Assembly: GCA_020631735.1 (NCBI GenBank)
Contig: CM036197.1
Coordinates: forward strand, 48,159,880-48,223,879
Direction: 5' to 3'
Length of the DNA stretch: 64,000 bases
Origin: Saccharum officinarum
Taxonomy: Eukaryota > Streptophyta > Magnoliopsida > Poales > Poaceae
This document shows, in pieces, positions 43,756 to 54,399 of this stretch (the first letter of the stretch is position 1; every line of letters starts with the position of its first letter). Made by a program: the position numbers and the translations under genes. Under the pieces are notes generated by a model that did no database searches, had not been told where the DNA came from, and worked only from the letters and a program-made list of their open reading frames with translations.

Positions 43756-44288
43756 CGTCGATGAGCCACCACCGTTGCATTTCTGCTCCCTGCTAGACGA
43801 TGTCTGCAGTCTGCTTGCTTGCACTGGACCTATCTGTCTATCTATCCCTCTGTGCTTGCCATGGCATGGCTATATGCCCGACGAACTCGATCGAGCGAGG
43901 CGTTGGTGGTCAGCGAAGACGACCTGATCGACAAGCCATGGACGGGGGGACAGATACGTACCTTACTACCTTGCTTGCGGACAGTGGCAAGGGGTTCTCT
44001 CTGACTCTGCATATAATTGGTCCGCCACTGCTGATTAACGAGAGTCTAACAGATTCTTGGACTCCGTTAGCCCTCTGCCCCTCTGGCCGGTCGATCGATG
44101 GTGCCCGTCACAGATCAATCTAGATGGCCGGCGATATCACGTTGTTCTTAGCTGACGTCTGCTTCTGTCGCGAGATTATTCTCTTTAGGGTCCGATGTCA
44201 CGTCGTCGTTTTCTCCGTTGGAGACAGGACACAGGAATTCTTTTGTTCTGGACCTACAAGCAACAGTACGATTATTTTAGGGACAGAC
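43756..44288. other. Upstream region of the small gene
   Basis: No further gene. A tctatctatccctctgtgc motif at about 43836 is shared loosely with the upstream region of the broken paralogue. No convincing TATA box is assigned. Confidence 0.4.
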
Positions 44289-44291
44289 TAA

Positions 44292-44632
44292 GGGAGTGTT
44301 TGTTCCACCTCCTAAACTTTAAACTTTAGTCGATGTCCTATCGAATGTTTGACATATGTATGGAATGTTAAATATAGACTATTTATAAAACTAAATATGC
44401 ATATTGAGACTATTTTACGAGACAAATTTTTTAAACCTAATTAGCCCATGATTTGACAATGTGGTGCTACAGTAAACATGTGCTAATGACGGATTAATTA
44501 GGCTTAATAAATTCGTTTCGCGGATTACTGACGGATTCTGTAATTTGTTTTTTTTATTAGTATCGAACACCCCAGGCGACACCCCCATATGACACCTCCT
44601 AAACTTTAGTGAATGGATCCAAACACCCCTTA
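44292..44632. mobile_element. TAA-flanked foldback MITE
   Basis: The left end GGGAGTGTTTGTTCC and the right end ggatccaaacacccct are inverted repeats, with TAA at 44289-44291 and 44633-44635. Inside is a second long inverted repeat around gacaatgtggtgctacag, so most of the element can fold back on itself. It resembles 48561-48898 in layout. Confidence 0.8.
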
Positions 44633-44939
44633 ATGTGGAGTGGAAGGCAGGGTTTGATGATGGTCTCTGTTCAGATCATAACTTGTAATTAATACAGTCA
44701 GTCTGAGCCGACCTACTACCTCTCGCTGCAACTTATTGTGCTGCGAGTCTGTTCGCTTATGCTAATGCTAATGCTGAAATTTTGTGAGAGGAAAATATTA
44801 TTCCATGGCTGAAAAGTAGCTCCAACGAACATGCGGCTATAGCTGATTGTAGCTACAGTACATAGTAGTTGTTTCCTCGCAGTTGCAGCCACAGCCAGGG
44901 CCTGAAGTAGCTGCAACGAGCACTCTCTGCTTCTGGCTT
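44633..44939. other. Intergenic sequence
   Basis: No gene. A ctgttcgcttatgctaatgc motif near 44745 resembles the end of a common hAT-like MITE, without a partner. Confidence 0.3.
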
Positions 44940-45052
44940 CTTAACGAGTCAACTAGTTTAATTTTAACTAAATCTATATAAAAAAAATATTAATATTTTT
45001 AATACATAATTAATATTATTATATATATATTACTATATTTTTATAATAAATT

Positions 45053-46224
45053 TGTCCGGATTATAATCCCCGGATGTCTCAAGACATCGATTAGTTAACA
45101 GGCCGAGCGGCCTGTGATACATCAGCTAGTGAAGGCCTGAACAACCGAGGCCCAGCTGAGCCAAATGAACCAGGCCAGACACTAAGGCGAAGTTGGCCAC
45201 GACCTATTCAACATACCTAGCCGCACGACGCACAAGAAACTCACGACCTCTCCACAGTCCCGACCCTGGGAGGAGCAAGGAGAGGTCGGACCCAGCCAAG
45301 CGTGCCTGCCCTGACAGGAGTAAGCACGCCGCACTAACCCCGTAAGAACCAAGGGGACAGCGGTCACCTCGGTATGGTCAGACGTCATCCCTGTGCCACA
45401 CAGCACAAAAAAGACAACACTGCACGACAGTGACGGACAAGTACGGTGCCCACTGTCCAGATATGGCCTGACAAGACGCATGTACGATTATACCCGCTAC
45501 GGGATGTGATCCACGACGGAGGCCTTGACTTGGAGACCATCTAGACCGACGGAAGCCACGACCCCGGAGTTTGGGATCGTGGCCACCGACTCCACAAGAC
45601 GGTGAGGCAATCGGCGACCTGGGGGCAGCTACCAACTCTTGTACGACGCCCCTAGGAAACCAGAAGGCAATGACGAAGACCACGGTGGAGACCACGTCGC
45701 ATAGGACGGCTGGCGAACCACCACCGTGCCTACAGTGCCACCACTGCCATGCCGCGACATGGCCACAAGACCATGATGACAACCACGCCTAGACATGCAC
45801 CACATGACAGCGTAGTTTGCAAGCCAAGTTAGTTAGGTCCTCCCTTAGGCTCACGACCCTTCGGTCAGGAGAACCTTTGCTTTGTACACGTCCTGACCTC
45901 GTACTCTATATAAGGGCAGCCAGTGCATCCATTCTGACTCTCATTCACTCATTCTCCCATCGTAAAAGGGCTCCTGAAGCTTCCTTTCGGGTAGCCCGTC
46001 TCCTGACTCTAGCTCTCCTACCTCTTCCACCATTCTTACACCCCTATTGTAAGAACTTCAGAGCATTCAAGTGAGGAAGACGCACTCGATCATCTCTGAG
46101 ACTGGACATAGGGTTCTGGCCTGAACCAGTATAAATCCTCGTGTCTTTTGGATGTTATTATCGTCTTCCTAGAGCAGCGCGACAATCGTATAAATTTACT
46201 AGTCCTATTTACAAAATACCGATA
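45053..46224 (+). mobile_element. Solo LTR, gypsy type
   Basis: It starts TGTCCGGATTATAATCCCCG and ends in a diverged ccgata (expected CCGACA-type end). The imperfect 5-bp flanks are aaatt (45048-45052) and aaact (46225-46229). It contains a TATA box at 45905-45913 and a 3' part with gaaccagtataaatcctcgtg, which is typical of Tat-type gypsy LTRs in grasses. No internal sequence or partner LTR is present, so it is the product of LTR-LTR recombination. Confidence 0.65.
45905..45913 (+). promoter_or_regulatory. TATA box of the solo LTR
   Basis: tctatataag followed by ggcagccag, then a pyrimidine-rich stretch (ttctgactctcattc) about 30 bp downstream. This is the standard layout of a plant LTR core promoter. 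Confidence 0.6.
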
Positions 46225-46451
46225 AAACTTATTTAGATATATAAATATTGCTAATATTTTTATAAACCTAGTTAATAAAAAATGTTTGATCAGCATGAAT
46301 ACCATAGCAATTTTTTTTATGCGAGAGCGCCTTGGAACCAGCCATAGAGTAAAATTTGGTTGAAGCATAATTTATTCATAAAACCAAGGGTTTAGGATTG
46401 AGGAGTGAAATCTATAGCAGGCCAACTGAAAAAAAAACAGTGTGAACCAAA

Positions 46452-47015
46452 CGACGGATCTAGAATTTTACCAAGGGTATGCTGTATAAAAAAATTCATA
46501 TACAATTTATAAAATTATTTACCAATTCGGTAAATAATTATAAATTTTGCAACATAATTCAGTATATATAGGCACTAAATCACAAGATAAGTTTTATGGT
46601 CCGTTGGATCAGCTACAAGTAGTTATTGGCTACGACTTAAAAATAGTTTAAAATTAGTTAGAGTTTGCAAGCTAGTTGGCTAACAACTAGTTGGAGACTT
46701 GGCTAACAAATTAGCCTATCTATTAGCCCATGTTTGAATAGGTTAGGGCTAAAATTAGCTCACTAACAATTAGCATACAAATCGAAATAGTCTCTTAATT
46801 TCGAAGATGAAGTTGCAAAATGAAAACTTCTAGAAATTACAATAAAACTAGTTCAAATGACATGATAATTCGAAATATAGATATAAAATAGACTTGCAAT
46901 ACTTATTATTTGAATTTTTTTAGTCAACGGTTAAATAGATAAGTTTTTTTTTATTTTTTTACAATATATAAATATACACACGTACTGGGAGCCAGGTATA
47001 CCCCTAGATCTGCCC
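46452..47015. mobile_element. hAT-like MITE, diverged
   Basis: The left end cgacggatctagaattttacc and the right end taccccctagatctgcc-like sequence at about 46995-47013 are rough inverted repeats of a widespread grass element. An internal agct-rich block (46600-46790) may be another nested MITE. No coding capacity. Confidence 0.45.
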
Positions 47016-47337
47016 ATGGTGTGAACGGTTTCATGATGGAGTCATGAGACAATATATGTTCATGTGTACACATCTAACGTATGAGATTGTTGATTAAATT
47101 TAGAAGAAATAGTTAGAAAGAAAAATTACAGTTCTCTTATGCGTTGGAACGTTGGATGCACGCGCGCATAGGCATAAGGCATGTAGAATACATAACAAGT
47201 GTCCATGGACGCTCCATATGAATCGTCACTACTAAATTATAAAAGAAAATGAAGAGAGAAAAAAAACTAATTAGCCATTTGACCAGGTTGAAGCAAAAGA
47301 AAAAGCAAAAGGCAAAAAAAACCGGTAGTGCTAGCAA

Positions 47338-48280
47338 TCAGATGTCTGTCCGCGCCGGATGCCCCTGTAGGTGGACCCAACATTCAGGAACCTATCCATT
47401 CCTATCCGCTCCCCTTCGGTCGCCATAGATTATAAAAAAACTCATGCAACCACAACCGCGCTCCGCCGCGTCTCCCACACGCCTTCCTCTCCACCGCGCC
47501 TCCTGCTGGCCTTCCTCTCCACCGCTGTCGCGCCCACATAGCTGCAGCCGCCTCGCCGCGCAAGGCCGCACCCACCCGGCTGTTGCTGTCGCCTCCACCG
47601 CGGGCACCGCTCACTGGGGGCACCGCGTGCGCCCTATCGCTGGGGCAGCACAGCCGCCCGCCCGCTGTCGTCCTCCTTCTCCACCGCGATCGCACAGACG
47701 GATCTCGCTGTGCAGTGATCTGCCCGCATGGCTTCCAAGTTTTGCTGAAAGTGCATGTTGCAAGCGTATGTTTCTAAGTGTTTCAGAGATATGTTGCAAG
47801 TGTTTTAGATGAATGTTGCAAAAGTAGATCGAGATGTTGCATATGTTGCAATGGATGTACACGTATATTGCAAGGGTCTGTTACTAATGTTTCATCTGGG
47901 TTTTCCGGACGTATGTTGTAAGTGTGTTTATCCGTATGTTGCGTATGTTTCACACATATGTTGCATATGTTTTATCTAGATGTTGCGTATGTTTGCAATG
48001 GTTTTCGAGTGTTTTCAGGTGTTTTTTAAGTGTTTAATCTGCCTTCAGACAAATGTTGTAAGTGTTGCATTTTGATGTTTCAAAAGTAGATGTGGTGTTG
48101 CATCTCTCCTCCTCGCCTTCTGCTGCATCGCCTCGGTGTCTTTTCCTCCTCCCGGTGCCCGTTGGCCATCCGCTGCCCCCTCCCATCTTTTCGATGCTGG
48201 TGATATTTGGGGCAGTGCGAGCCCCGAGTGAGGGCGCAAAACGGCGCGGGAAACGGATTGCAGGGTGCGGGCATCCAGAC
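47338..48280. mobile_element. MULE-like non-autonomous element
   Basis: Direct repeats gctagcaa at 47330-47337 and 48281-48288 flank it, 8 bp that may extend to the 9 expected of Mutator-like elements. The termini (cagatgtctgtccgcgcc and the complement of gggtgcgggcatccagac) are imperfect inverted repeats. The interior has a GC-rich block (47440-47720) and then more than a dozen copies of atgttgca/tgtttca-type motifs (47750-48080). No transposase. Confidence 0.6.
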
Positions 48281-48560
48281 GCTAGCAAGCCTAAAAAAAG
48301 GATTTGAACTTCCTGAAATTTGGAAATTTTCAGATCGGATGATTGGTAGTACTTGATGATTGTTATAAGCACGTCTCTGTTCCAACGTCGGATGCACATG
48401 ACATGCATGTATTACGTATCAGGTACGCGTACGCCTTTGAAATATCCACTGTGAAATGCTGTCAAAGCATAGAGTACATATTATGTGCTGCTATATTATA
48501 GACATATAGTGACGGAACAAATTCTATCACATGCAAAAAAGAGAGGAAAAAACTCTTGAA

Positions 48561-48898
48561 GGCCTGTTTAATTCCCACCTAAAAACTTTTTATTCCGTCA
48601 CATCGAATGTTTAGACACATGTATAGAGCATTAAATATATATTAAAAAAACTAATTGCACAATTTGTATGGAAACCACGAGACGAATCTTTTAAGCCTAA
48701 TTAATTCATGATTAGTCATAATTACTACAGTAACACACAAGTGCTAATGATGAATTAATTAAGCTTAATAAATTCGGCTCGTGGTTTCTATGCGAGTTAT
48801 GTAATTAGTTTTTTTATTAGTATCTAAACACTTCTTCCGATATTCCATTAAATATCCGGTGTGACCCTAAAACTTTTCGTCCACGAACTAAACAAGAC
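48561..48898. mobile_element. Foldback MITE
   Basis: The left end GGCCTGTTTAATTCC and the right end gaactaaacaagacag are inverted repeats. A large internal inverted repeat (gaaaccacgag...ctcgtggtttc) spans about 48672-48788 around actacagtaacacac. The whole element could form a long hairpin RNA. Confidence 0.75.
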
Positions 48899-49150
48899 AG
48901 TTCACCTGTTGATGCGAAAGCCAAAATAAAGAAACTGAATCAGGAATCCCTCGAGTTCATCAAACCGGATTTTTGCATTGGCTTGGGCATCGCACCTACG
49001 CCAACACTGAACTTGTCCCCATCAACCGGCAGGGGCGCAGGGCTATTTCTGGAAGGAGCTAAAGCCCTCCAACTGCAAGAGAAGAAAGAACCGAGCGTTC
49101 CATTTCTGCAGATGGGAACACCGTCTCTTCAGAACCGATGCGTCAGGTGA
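48899..49150 (+). CDS. Unrecognised open frame, possible terminal exon
   Basis: An open frame of about 83 codons without a suitable ATG ends at TGA 49148-49150. It has balanced, non-repetitive composition (PVDAKAKIKKLNQESLEF near the start, then a Gly/Ser/Pro-rich part, EGAKALQLQEKKE and VPFLQMGTPSL). It begins right at the edge of the MITE. It might be the last exon of a host gene whose upstream part is lost or lies behind the MITE, or an old gene fragment. I do not recognise the protein, and chance openness cannot be excluded. Confidence 0.35.
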   Translation, partial: SSPVDAKAKIKKLNQESLEFIKPDFCIGLGIAPTPTLNLSPSTGRGAGLFLEGAKALQLQEKKEPSVPFLQMGTPSLQNRCVR

Positions 49151-50412
49151 TTTGGACCCCCAGCAGTACACAAGCATACATGCACACCACAAGGTTTTTG
49201 TTTTCTTGAACAAAAACAGACGCGGTGCCTACATACATATCTGAACAAGAACAACACGGGCGATCAAATCATGCTTGGAGTTGGTTCAGGATAAGTGTAA
49301 TTATTGCACATGGATCGCATCCGGACACAGCTGGGACTAATAGGTTCGTGACAGGTGCGTGCAGGCTCGCCAGGAGCTCCATTCTGCATCGGATAGATAT
49401 TCGCAAGAGATCAACTTGAGTTGAGCCCCACCAACAAGTATTATTAGCAGGTCGGGGGACTCGGGACAATGGATCGGCCGGCAACCACCGCGTCGCTTTC
49501 CGTGGGCAATCAGGCGGGCCGGCGGTGCATGGTCGTTTCTCCACAGTTTTTTTTTTGGATCGGGATGGATGGCTCGGCCTTTCTCGATTCCAGGAGCCGC
49601 TTTTCTTAGTTTGTGCTGGCCTTTCGGTTCCGGGAGCCGCTTATCTCAGTTTGGATCGGGATGGATTTCGGCTATCAGCAGTAGGATCTGCTGAGTGTGC
49701 AAAGATATCCATGTATATTTGGATTAGATTGTATGTGTAGTGTACTTGTTTTTGCTTTTGGTTTTCGTGGTCAACCATTGCATAACGGTATTTAATTATA
49801 AGACACGGATTAAATTAGTAGTACATATGATAGAGCTCCCCAAGGGTACGGCCGAGAGTGACAGGAACACAAGACAGTGGTTGTTTGTGTTGTGTGTTTA
49901 CGTGCACTACTCGTGCATGCTCGTGTGCTCTGCACGCACGCATGCGAGCGCGTGCACGTAGCTCAAAGCCTGAAACCAACCACACAGCAGACAAAATGAT
50001 TTGTTAAGCGTTTGAAATGTTGCTTATAGCAGCATTATGTGAACTATAATATATGCATATTTTTTTAAAAAAAACTTTAGCAATAGATTTTTGTGTGCAT
50101 GTCTCATAATCTCATGGAGTCATGGAAATGTAATATTATTACGAGTCGGGTAGAGAGTCACCCACCTAAGACTACCCGCACCGCGGGACGGTAAACGTCC
50201 CTGCAGGATTGTTTACCGGATGGAGACCCCGCAGCGGGGTACGCTACACTGCTAGCTCCTCCGCTATGCTCGAGCGCGTCCGCCAAATTTCCAGGAATAG
50301 CGGACCAACGGTAAAGGACGAATGGGTCCCGCGCTCGTCCTTCGGCCGTGCTCGTCCTTCGCGAGAACTCCGCGGAAAAGGCCGGCGGTTGCGTGCTCGT
50401 CGGATGGAGCGC
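49151..50412. other. Intergenic sequence up to gypsy element 2
   Basis: No supported gene. A local duplication of ggatcgggatgga and ggagccgctt motifs lies at 49550-49670. 50150-50412 is a GC-richer patch with a ccgcagcggg palindrome, possibly debris of a DNA element. Confidence 0.4.
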
Positions 50413-51804
50413 TGTAACGGATCAACGTAATTATACGAGATTAAGTAAGAAAATCTTCCACCGAGGAGGTTAATTTATCAAACTTAAACCCGTATAACCC
50501 GAGATTCCGTGAAATCACGAGGGATTTCAAACCAACCAACATACAACCAAGATCGTACTGATTTAGCAGCCACAGTTCACATGATACGTAGAGTTCACAA
50601 TAAAAGTGGAGTACATCGGAGTTCGGAATAAAAGTTATTACAACACAGTTCAAAATAACATAGCGGAAGCAAGTAGTTTTACACCCACACTTAGTTCAAA
50701 TACAGTGCCAGTAGATAGTCATGGTCCACAAAAGCAGTAGATAAGACGAACAGAGTGACCCTTGCCCAAGGTCCTAGTTGTCGCCCATCGCCGGATACAG
50801 ACAGTTGAAGCAGTACCCATAGTACATCTGACCATCTGCAACAACAATGGGAACAACGCCCTGAGTACGAGAATGTACTCAGCTAGACTTACCCGTCATA
50901 AATCAGAAATAAAGGACACCAAGGATCATGCAAGGCTTTATAGATTGGACTGGCTTGACTTATTTGCGAAAAGCATAAGTTGTTATGAAAAACTATACCA
51001 GTACTTTTTGTATCACTTTTAGTATAACCTATTCAAACTTGATTCATCGTTAACAATCTAGATTACCATATCAGGTTTAGCATTTCCAACATCATTCACT
51101 TAACCATCAGTGTTCTATTAATGTTACTACGATGCCATAGCTCGAGTCAAGTGCTCACTAACCGGGAGCGACGGCGATTCGAATCGAATTCCTATCCAGC
51201 TGGAGATTTATTCCTCACACAAACCTTTCTTCCCCCGTCAGGGTCGCGTAGATCACCAATGACACTTTCTAAGAAGCCGCGGGATAACAATCATGGATCG
51301 CACTACCCAGGGACCGCCCGACTGCCAGGACGCACCTTGGGCTCACTCTTCGCGTCCCTGTTACACCCACTTCAACACCAGTCTACCAACCCGAGTTTAT
51401 CCCGGCTCGAAAAGTGTCACTAGCTTCGCGGTCGAAAGGTACTTTATTCGGCCAGCTAAATGTGAGGCATGCGTTCAACATGACAAGAGAGACGAGCAAC
51501 GATCGGTCCTTAATCGACACAGACGGAATCACTATAGTCCAAAACCCTATAAGACTCCGCCCAGTCTTCATTTATCCATCAACACTTGGTTACTTTTTAT
51601 GATCACAATTACAGCTAACCATAACCCGGTATCCACCTATAACTCGCAGGTGATAGGAAATCACCCGACTTCTACCGGTCTAAACATGGCTAAGCAATTC
51701 ACTCGATCCTGACCTAACAGGGTGAAAGATAATCCAGTGGCCAAGGTAATAATGCAACAACAGTTTCACTTAACTCCTATAACTTAATGCAACTATATAT
51801 ATAA

Positions 51805-52038
51805 CTATAGTTCATGAAGTAAGGAACAACTTTTATAAAATAGGAGACTTAAAATGCTTCGGGGCTTGCCTTTTTCGAACGAGCTAGGATGGTGGTCGAC
51901 GCACTCTGGCAGCTCCTCGCCTGACTCTTCCTCCTCGGGCACCTCCTGTGCCTGGGGCTCCTGCTGATCCGTCCAAGCCTGCTCCTCCTGTACTGCTACC
52001 TGCGACTCTTCCTGCGATCCTGTACGATGTAAGTGCAT
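51805..52038 (-). CDS. Conserved short acidic ORF inside the LTR (element 2, 3' copy)
   Basis: A 77-codon frame with ATG at 52038. It shares TGSQE near the start and ELPECVDHHPSSFEKGKPRS with the LTR ORF of element 1. Between them is a variable Gln/Glu-rich segment. The C-terminal residues beyond RSI differ between the families. Conservation at the protein level across two diverged LTR families is the main reason to list it. Confidence 0.4.
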   Translation of the reverse strand: MHLHRTGSQEESQVAVQEEQAWTDQQEPQAQEVPEEEESGEELPECVDHHPSSFEKGKPRSILSLLFYKSCSLLHEL

Positions 52039-53027
52039 AAGTAATCATGCGAATGATGCATCGGATTGTGGTGGAGTGCTTTGATGACATGAGATGCAGA
52101 TGAGCACATGGAATGAGCAGTTTGAATATAACTATTTCTTCTACAAGGTAGTCAACGTTATCCAAGAACATATACCCTAAAACATGCACCTTATTCTTCT
52201 ATTAGCTAGCCTATTATTTACACATACAAGTGAACCTAAGCTACTAAAGCTTACCAACCTAACTCATCCATAACATCAGCAAGGCATAATGATGCTTCAA
52301 AGATACATCAAACATATTTTATTTCTCTTAATTTCTCATAGAAAATAATCTTTTATTCCCTATTTAACTAGAGTTACACAGCAACACCTATTTCTGGTGT
52401 AGATAAAAATCTACCAAAATTACAGTAGATTACTCTTACCCTAACTAACCTACTACTAAATTTTCATGAGAATTGCCTATGTAAAACTGCTTGTACAAAA
52501 TAAACAAGTTATAGCCTAAATATGAGCATGAAATTATTTTGTACTAGAAAAAGTATCAAACAACAGATTTCACATTTTTCCTATGTTACTAACAGTAAAC
52601 TAACATACTACAAAAATTATCACATGTATGTTCTATACAAATTTAGCTCTCTACTAAAAATAACAAAGATTATCAATTAAAAGCATTTGAACTACACTTC
52701 AAAAATTTCTCACAGAACATGCTTCACTAATATTTTTCCTAGAAAGTACATCACTAATAAAGATTAAAGCAACAAGAATCACATTTTTCCCTTCATTATT
52801 TTATTTACTACATATTTTCTAAGATATCAGCATTTATAGCAATTAAATAAATTTGCACAGCAAAGTGTCACAAAATTAACATGAGCTATTTTTAAACTGT
52901 AGATCTATTCAAGAGGAACATTTCAAAATTTGTTTCATCATTTTTGGAGCTATAAATCTTGAGATATGATTTTTCAAAGCTGTTTCATAATTCTGAGAAA
53001 TCATTTTCCTTAATTCTTTTAAAAATT

Positions 53028-53893
53028 CGCCGGTGAAAACGCTGAATACACCCGGTGCAGTGCACCCACACGCGCTGACACGCGGGACCCACGGGTCAAC
53101 GGACCCACCGGCCAGCCAGAGCAGCGCGGGGGAGGCGCTGACCGGTGGCGAACTCGCCGCCGGTGAGGTCTCCGGCGACGGGGAGGGCACCAACGTGCTC
53201 CCCGCACCGAGACGCACCCAGCGCACCAACTCCGAGCGGCGCGGGAGCTCCGGAGGAGGCTCGCCGGCGGAGATGGCGGCACGGCGGCGCTGGAGCTCGT
53301 CGGCCGGCCAATGCAGGCCACGGGGGCGGCCGAGAAGGCGAGCGCGAGCACCGCTAGACGAAGGGGAAGCGGATGCTCGAGACCGGAGGAGGCATGAAGG
53401 GCCAGGGAGCTCCGGCCATGCGCGCCGGCCAACGGCGGCCATGGCGGCAGTGGAGGAGGGGGCGGCCAATTGGCCCTCACCTGAGCTCGAGCGGCGGAGT
53501 GGAGGCGCGCACGCGGTGGAGGGAAGCGGGGCGGAGCTGAGGCCGGGAGGAATCGGCCGGAGAAGCAGCCACGAGCGCGGACGGCGGTGGCGGAGCTCCG
53601 GGAGCCGGTGATGGCGCGGCGGTGCGCTGCTGCTGCTGCTGGCGGGGCGAGAGGAGGGAATGGAGGGAGCAGCCGAGGCGGACGAGCGCGCGGAGGGGGG
53701 TAAGCGAGCGCGGTGCTGCGGGGGCCACAGGGGCGCGTGTCGCGCGGCGTCGTCGGCGTCCGGCCACGCGGCGGCCGAGCTCTGCCGCGGCGCCACGGCG
53801 TCGCGCGCGGCGCGCGCGCGGGAGGAAGCCGGCGCGGGGCGCGGGCCGGGCTGCCAGCGCTACTGGGCCGAAAGGGAGGCCGCGGCCCACTAA
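53028..53893. other. GC-rich island within the LTR of element 2
   Basis: The position within the LTR corresponds to the island in element 1, but the sequences do not align well. Long frames on both strands (295 codons minus, 192 plus) are low-complexity Ala/Arg/Pro/Ser and not conserved between families. Confidence 0.6.
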
Positions 53894-54385
53894 AGTGAAA
53901 AACCGATTTTTCTTTTATAAATAAATTTTCAGATTTCTATATTTGTTTCAAATTTGAATTTGAAGATGAAAAAGAGGTTTTCAGAATTTTGGCCCAAAAT
54001 AAAAGTTGTTCAAAATTTTATTCTCTACAACTTTCATGTAGGGCATTTTTCAAAATTCTCAATAGATTTTGAATTTAGGATTTAAAGCTAAATTGTTAAT
54101 CAAAAATTTATTTGTTTAGAATATTTTTAAAACAAAATTTGAGAAAAACTTGAATTCAAGAATTGCTCCAAAAATCATGTTAATTTATTCTAGATTATTT
54201 AAAATTGCTAATACCCAAAAGTATACTACCTTTTTGGCACTTACATCAAAGTTAGGGTTCTAATTATTTGCTTTTCAAGTTTAAATTTAAAAGAGCTATA
54301 TTTCATGCAATGCTAGTCATGAAATGATGCTGAATGCTTTATGCTTTGAAATGCTAATGCATGCTTAACACCCAGGGGTGTTACA

Positions 54386-54399
54386 GCCCTCCCCCTTAT
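54386..54399 (-). promoter_or_regulatory. Polypurine tract of element 2
   Basis: On the minus strand aagggggagggc directly precedes the 3' LTR. Confidence 0.85.

Larger units (their letters stand above)
44940..46300. mobile_element. Stowaway-like MITE split by a solo LTR
   Basis: 44940-45052 and 46225-46300 are the two halves of an AT-rich element whose body matches 12380-12570 (acttattt.gagatataaatattg). The solo LTR interrupts it within ataataaacttattt. Confidence 0.55.
50413..54385 (-). repeat. 3' LTR of gypsy element 2
   Basis: 3973 bp, TGTAACG...TGTTACA. It lacks about 30 bp (gctaggtaagcatctattgc and neighbours) present in the other LTR near 61675-61705. It contains a GC-rich island at 53028-53893. 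Confidence 0.93.

Noticed and set aside
52909..53796. 295-codon ORF in the element 2 LTR
   Set aside because: Same reason: GC-rich island, low complexity, overlapping open frames on both strands, no counterpart in element 1.
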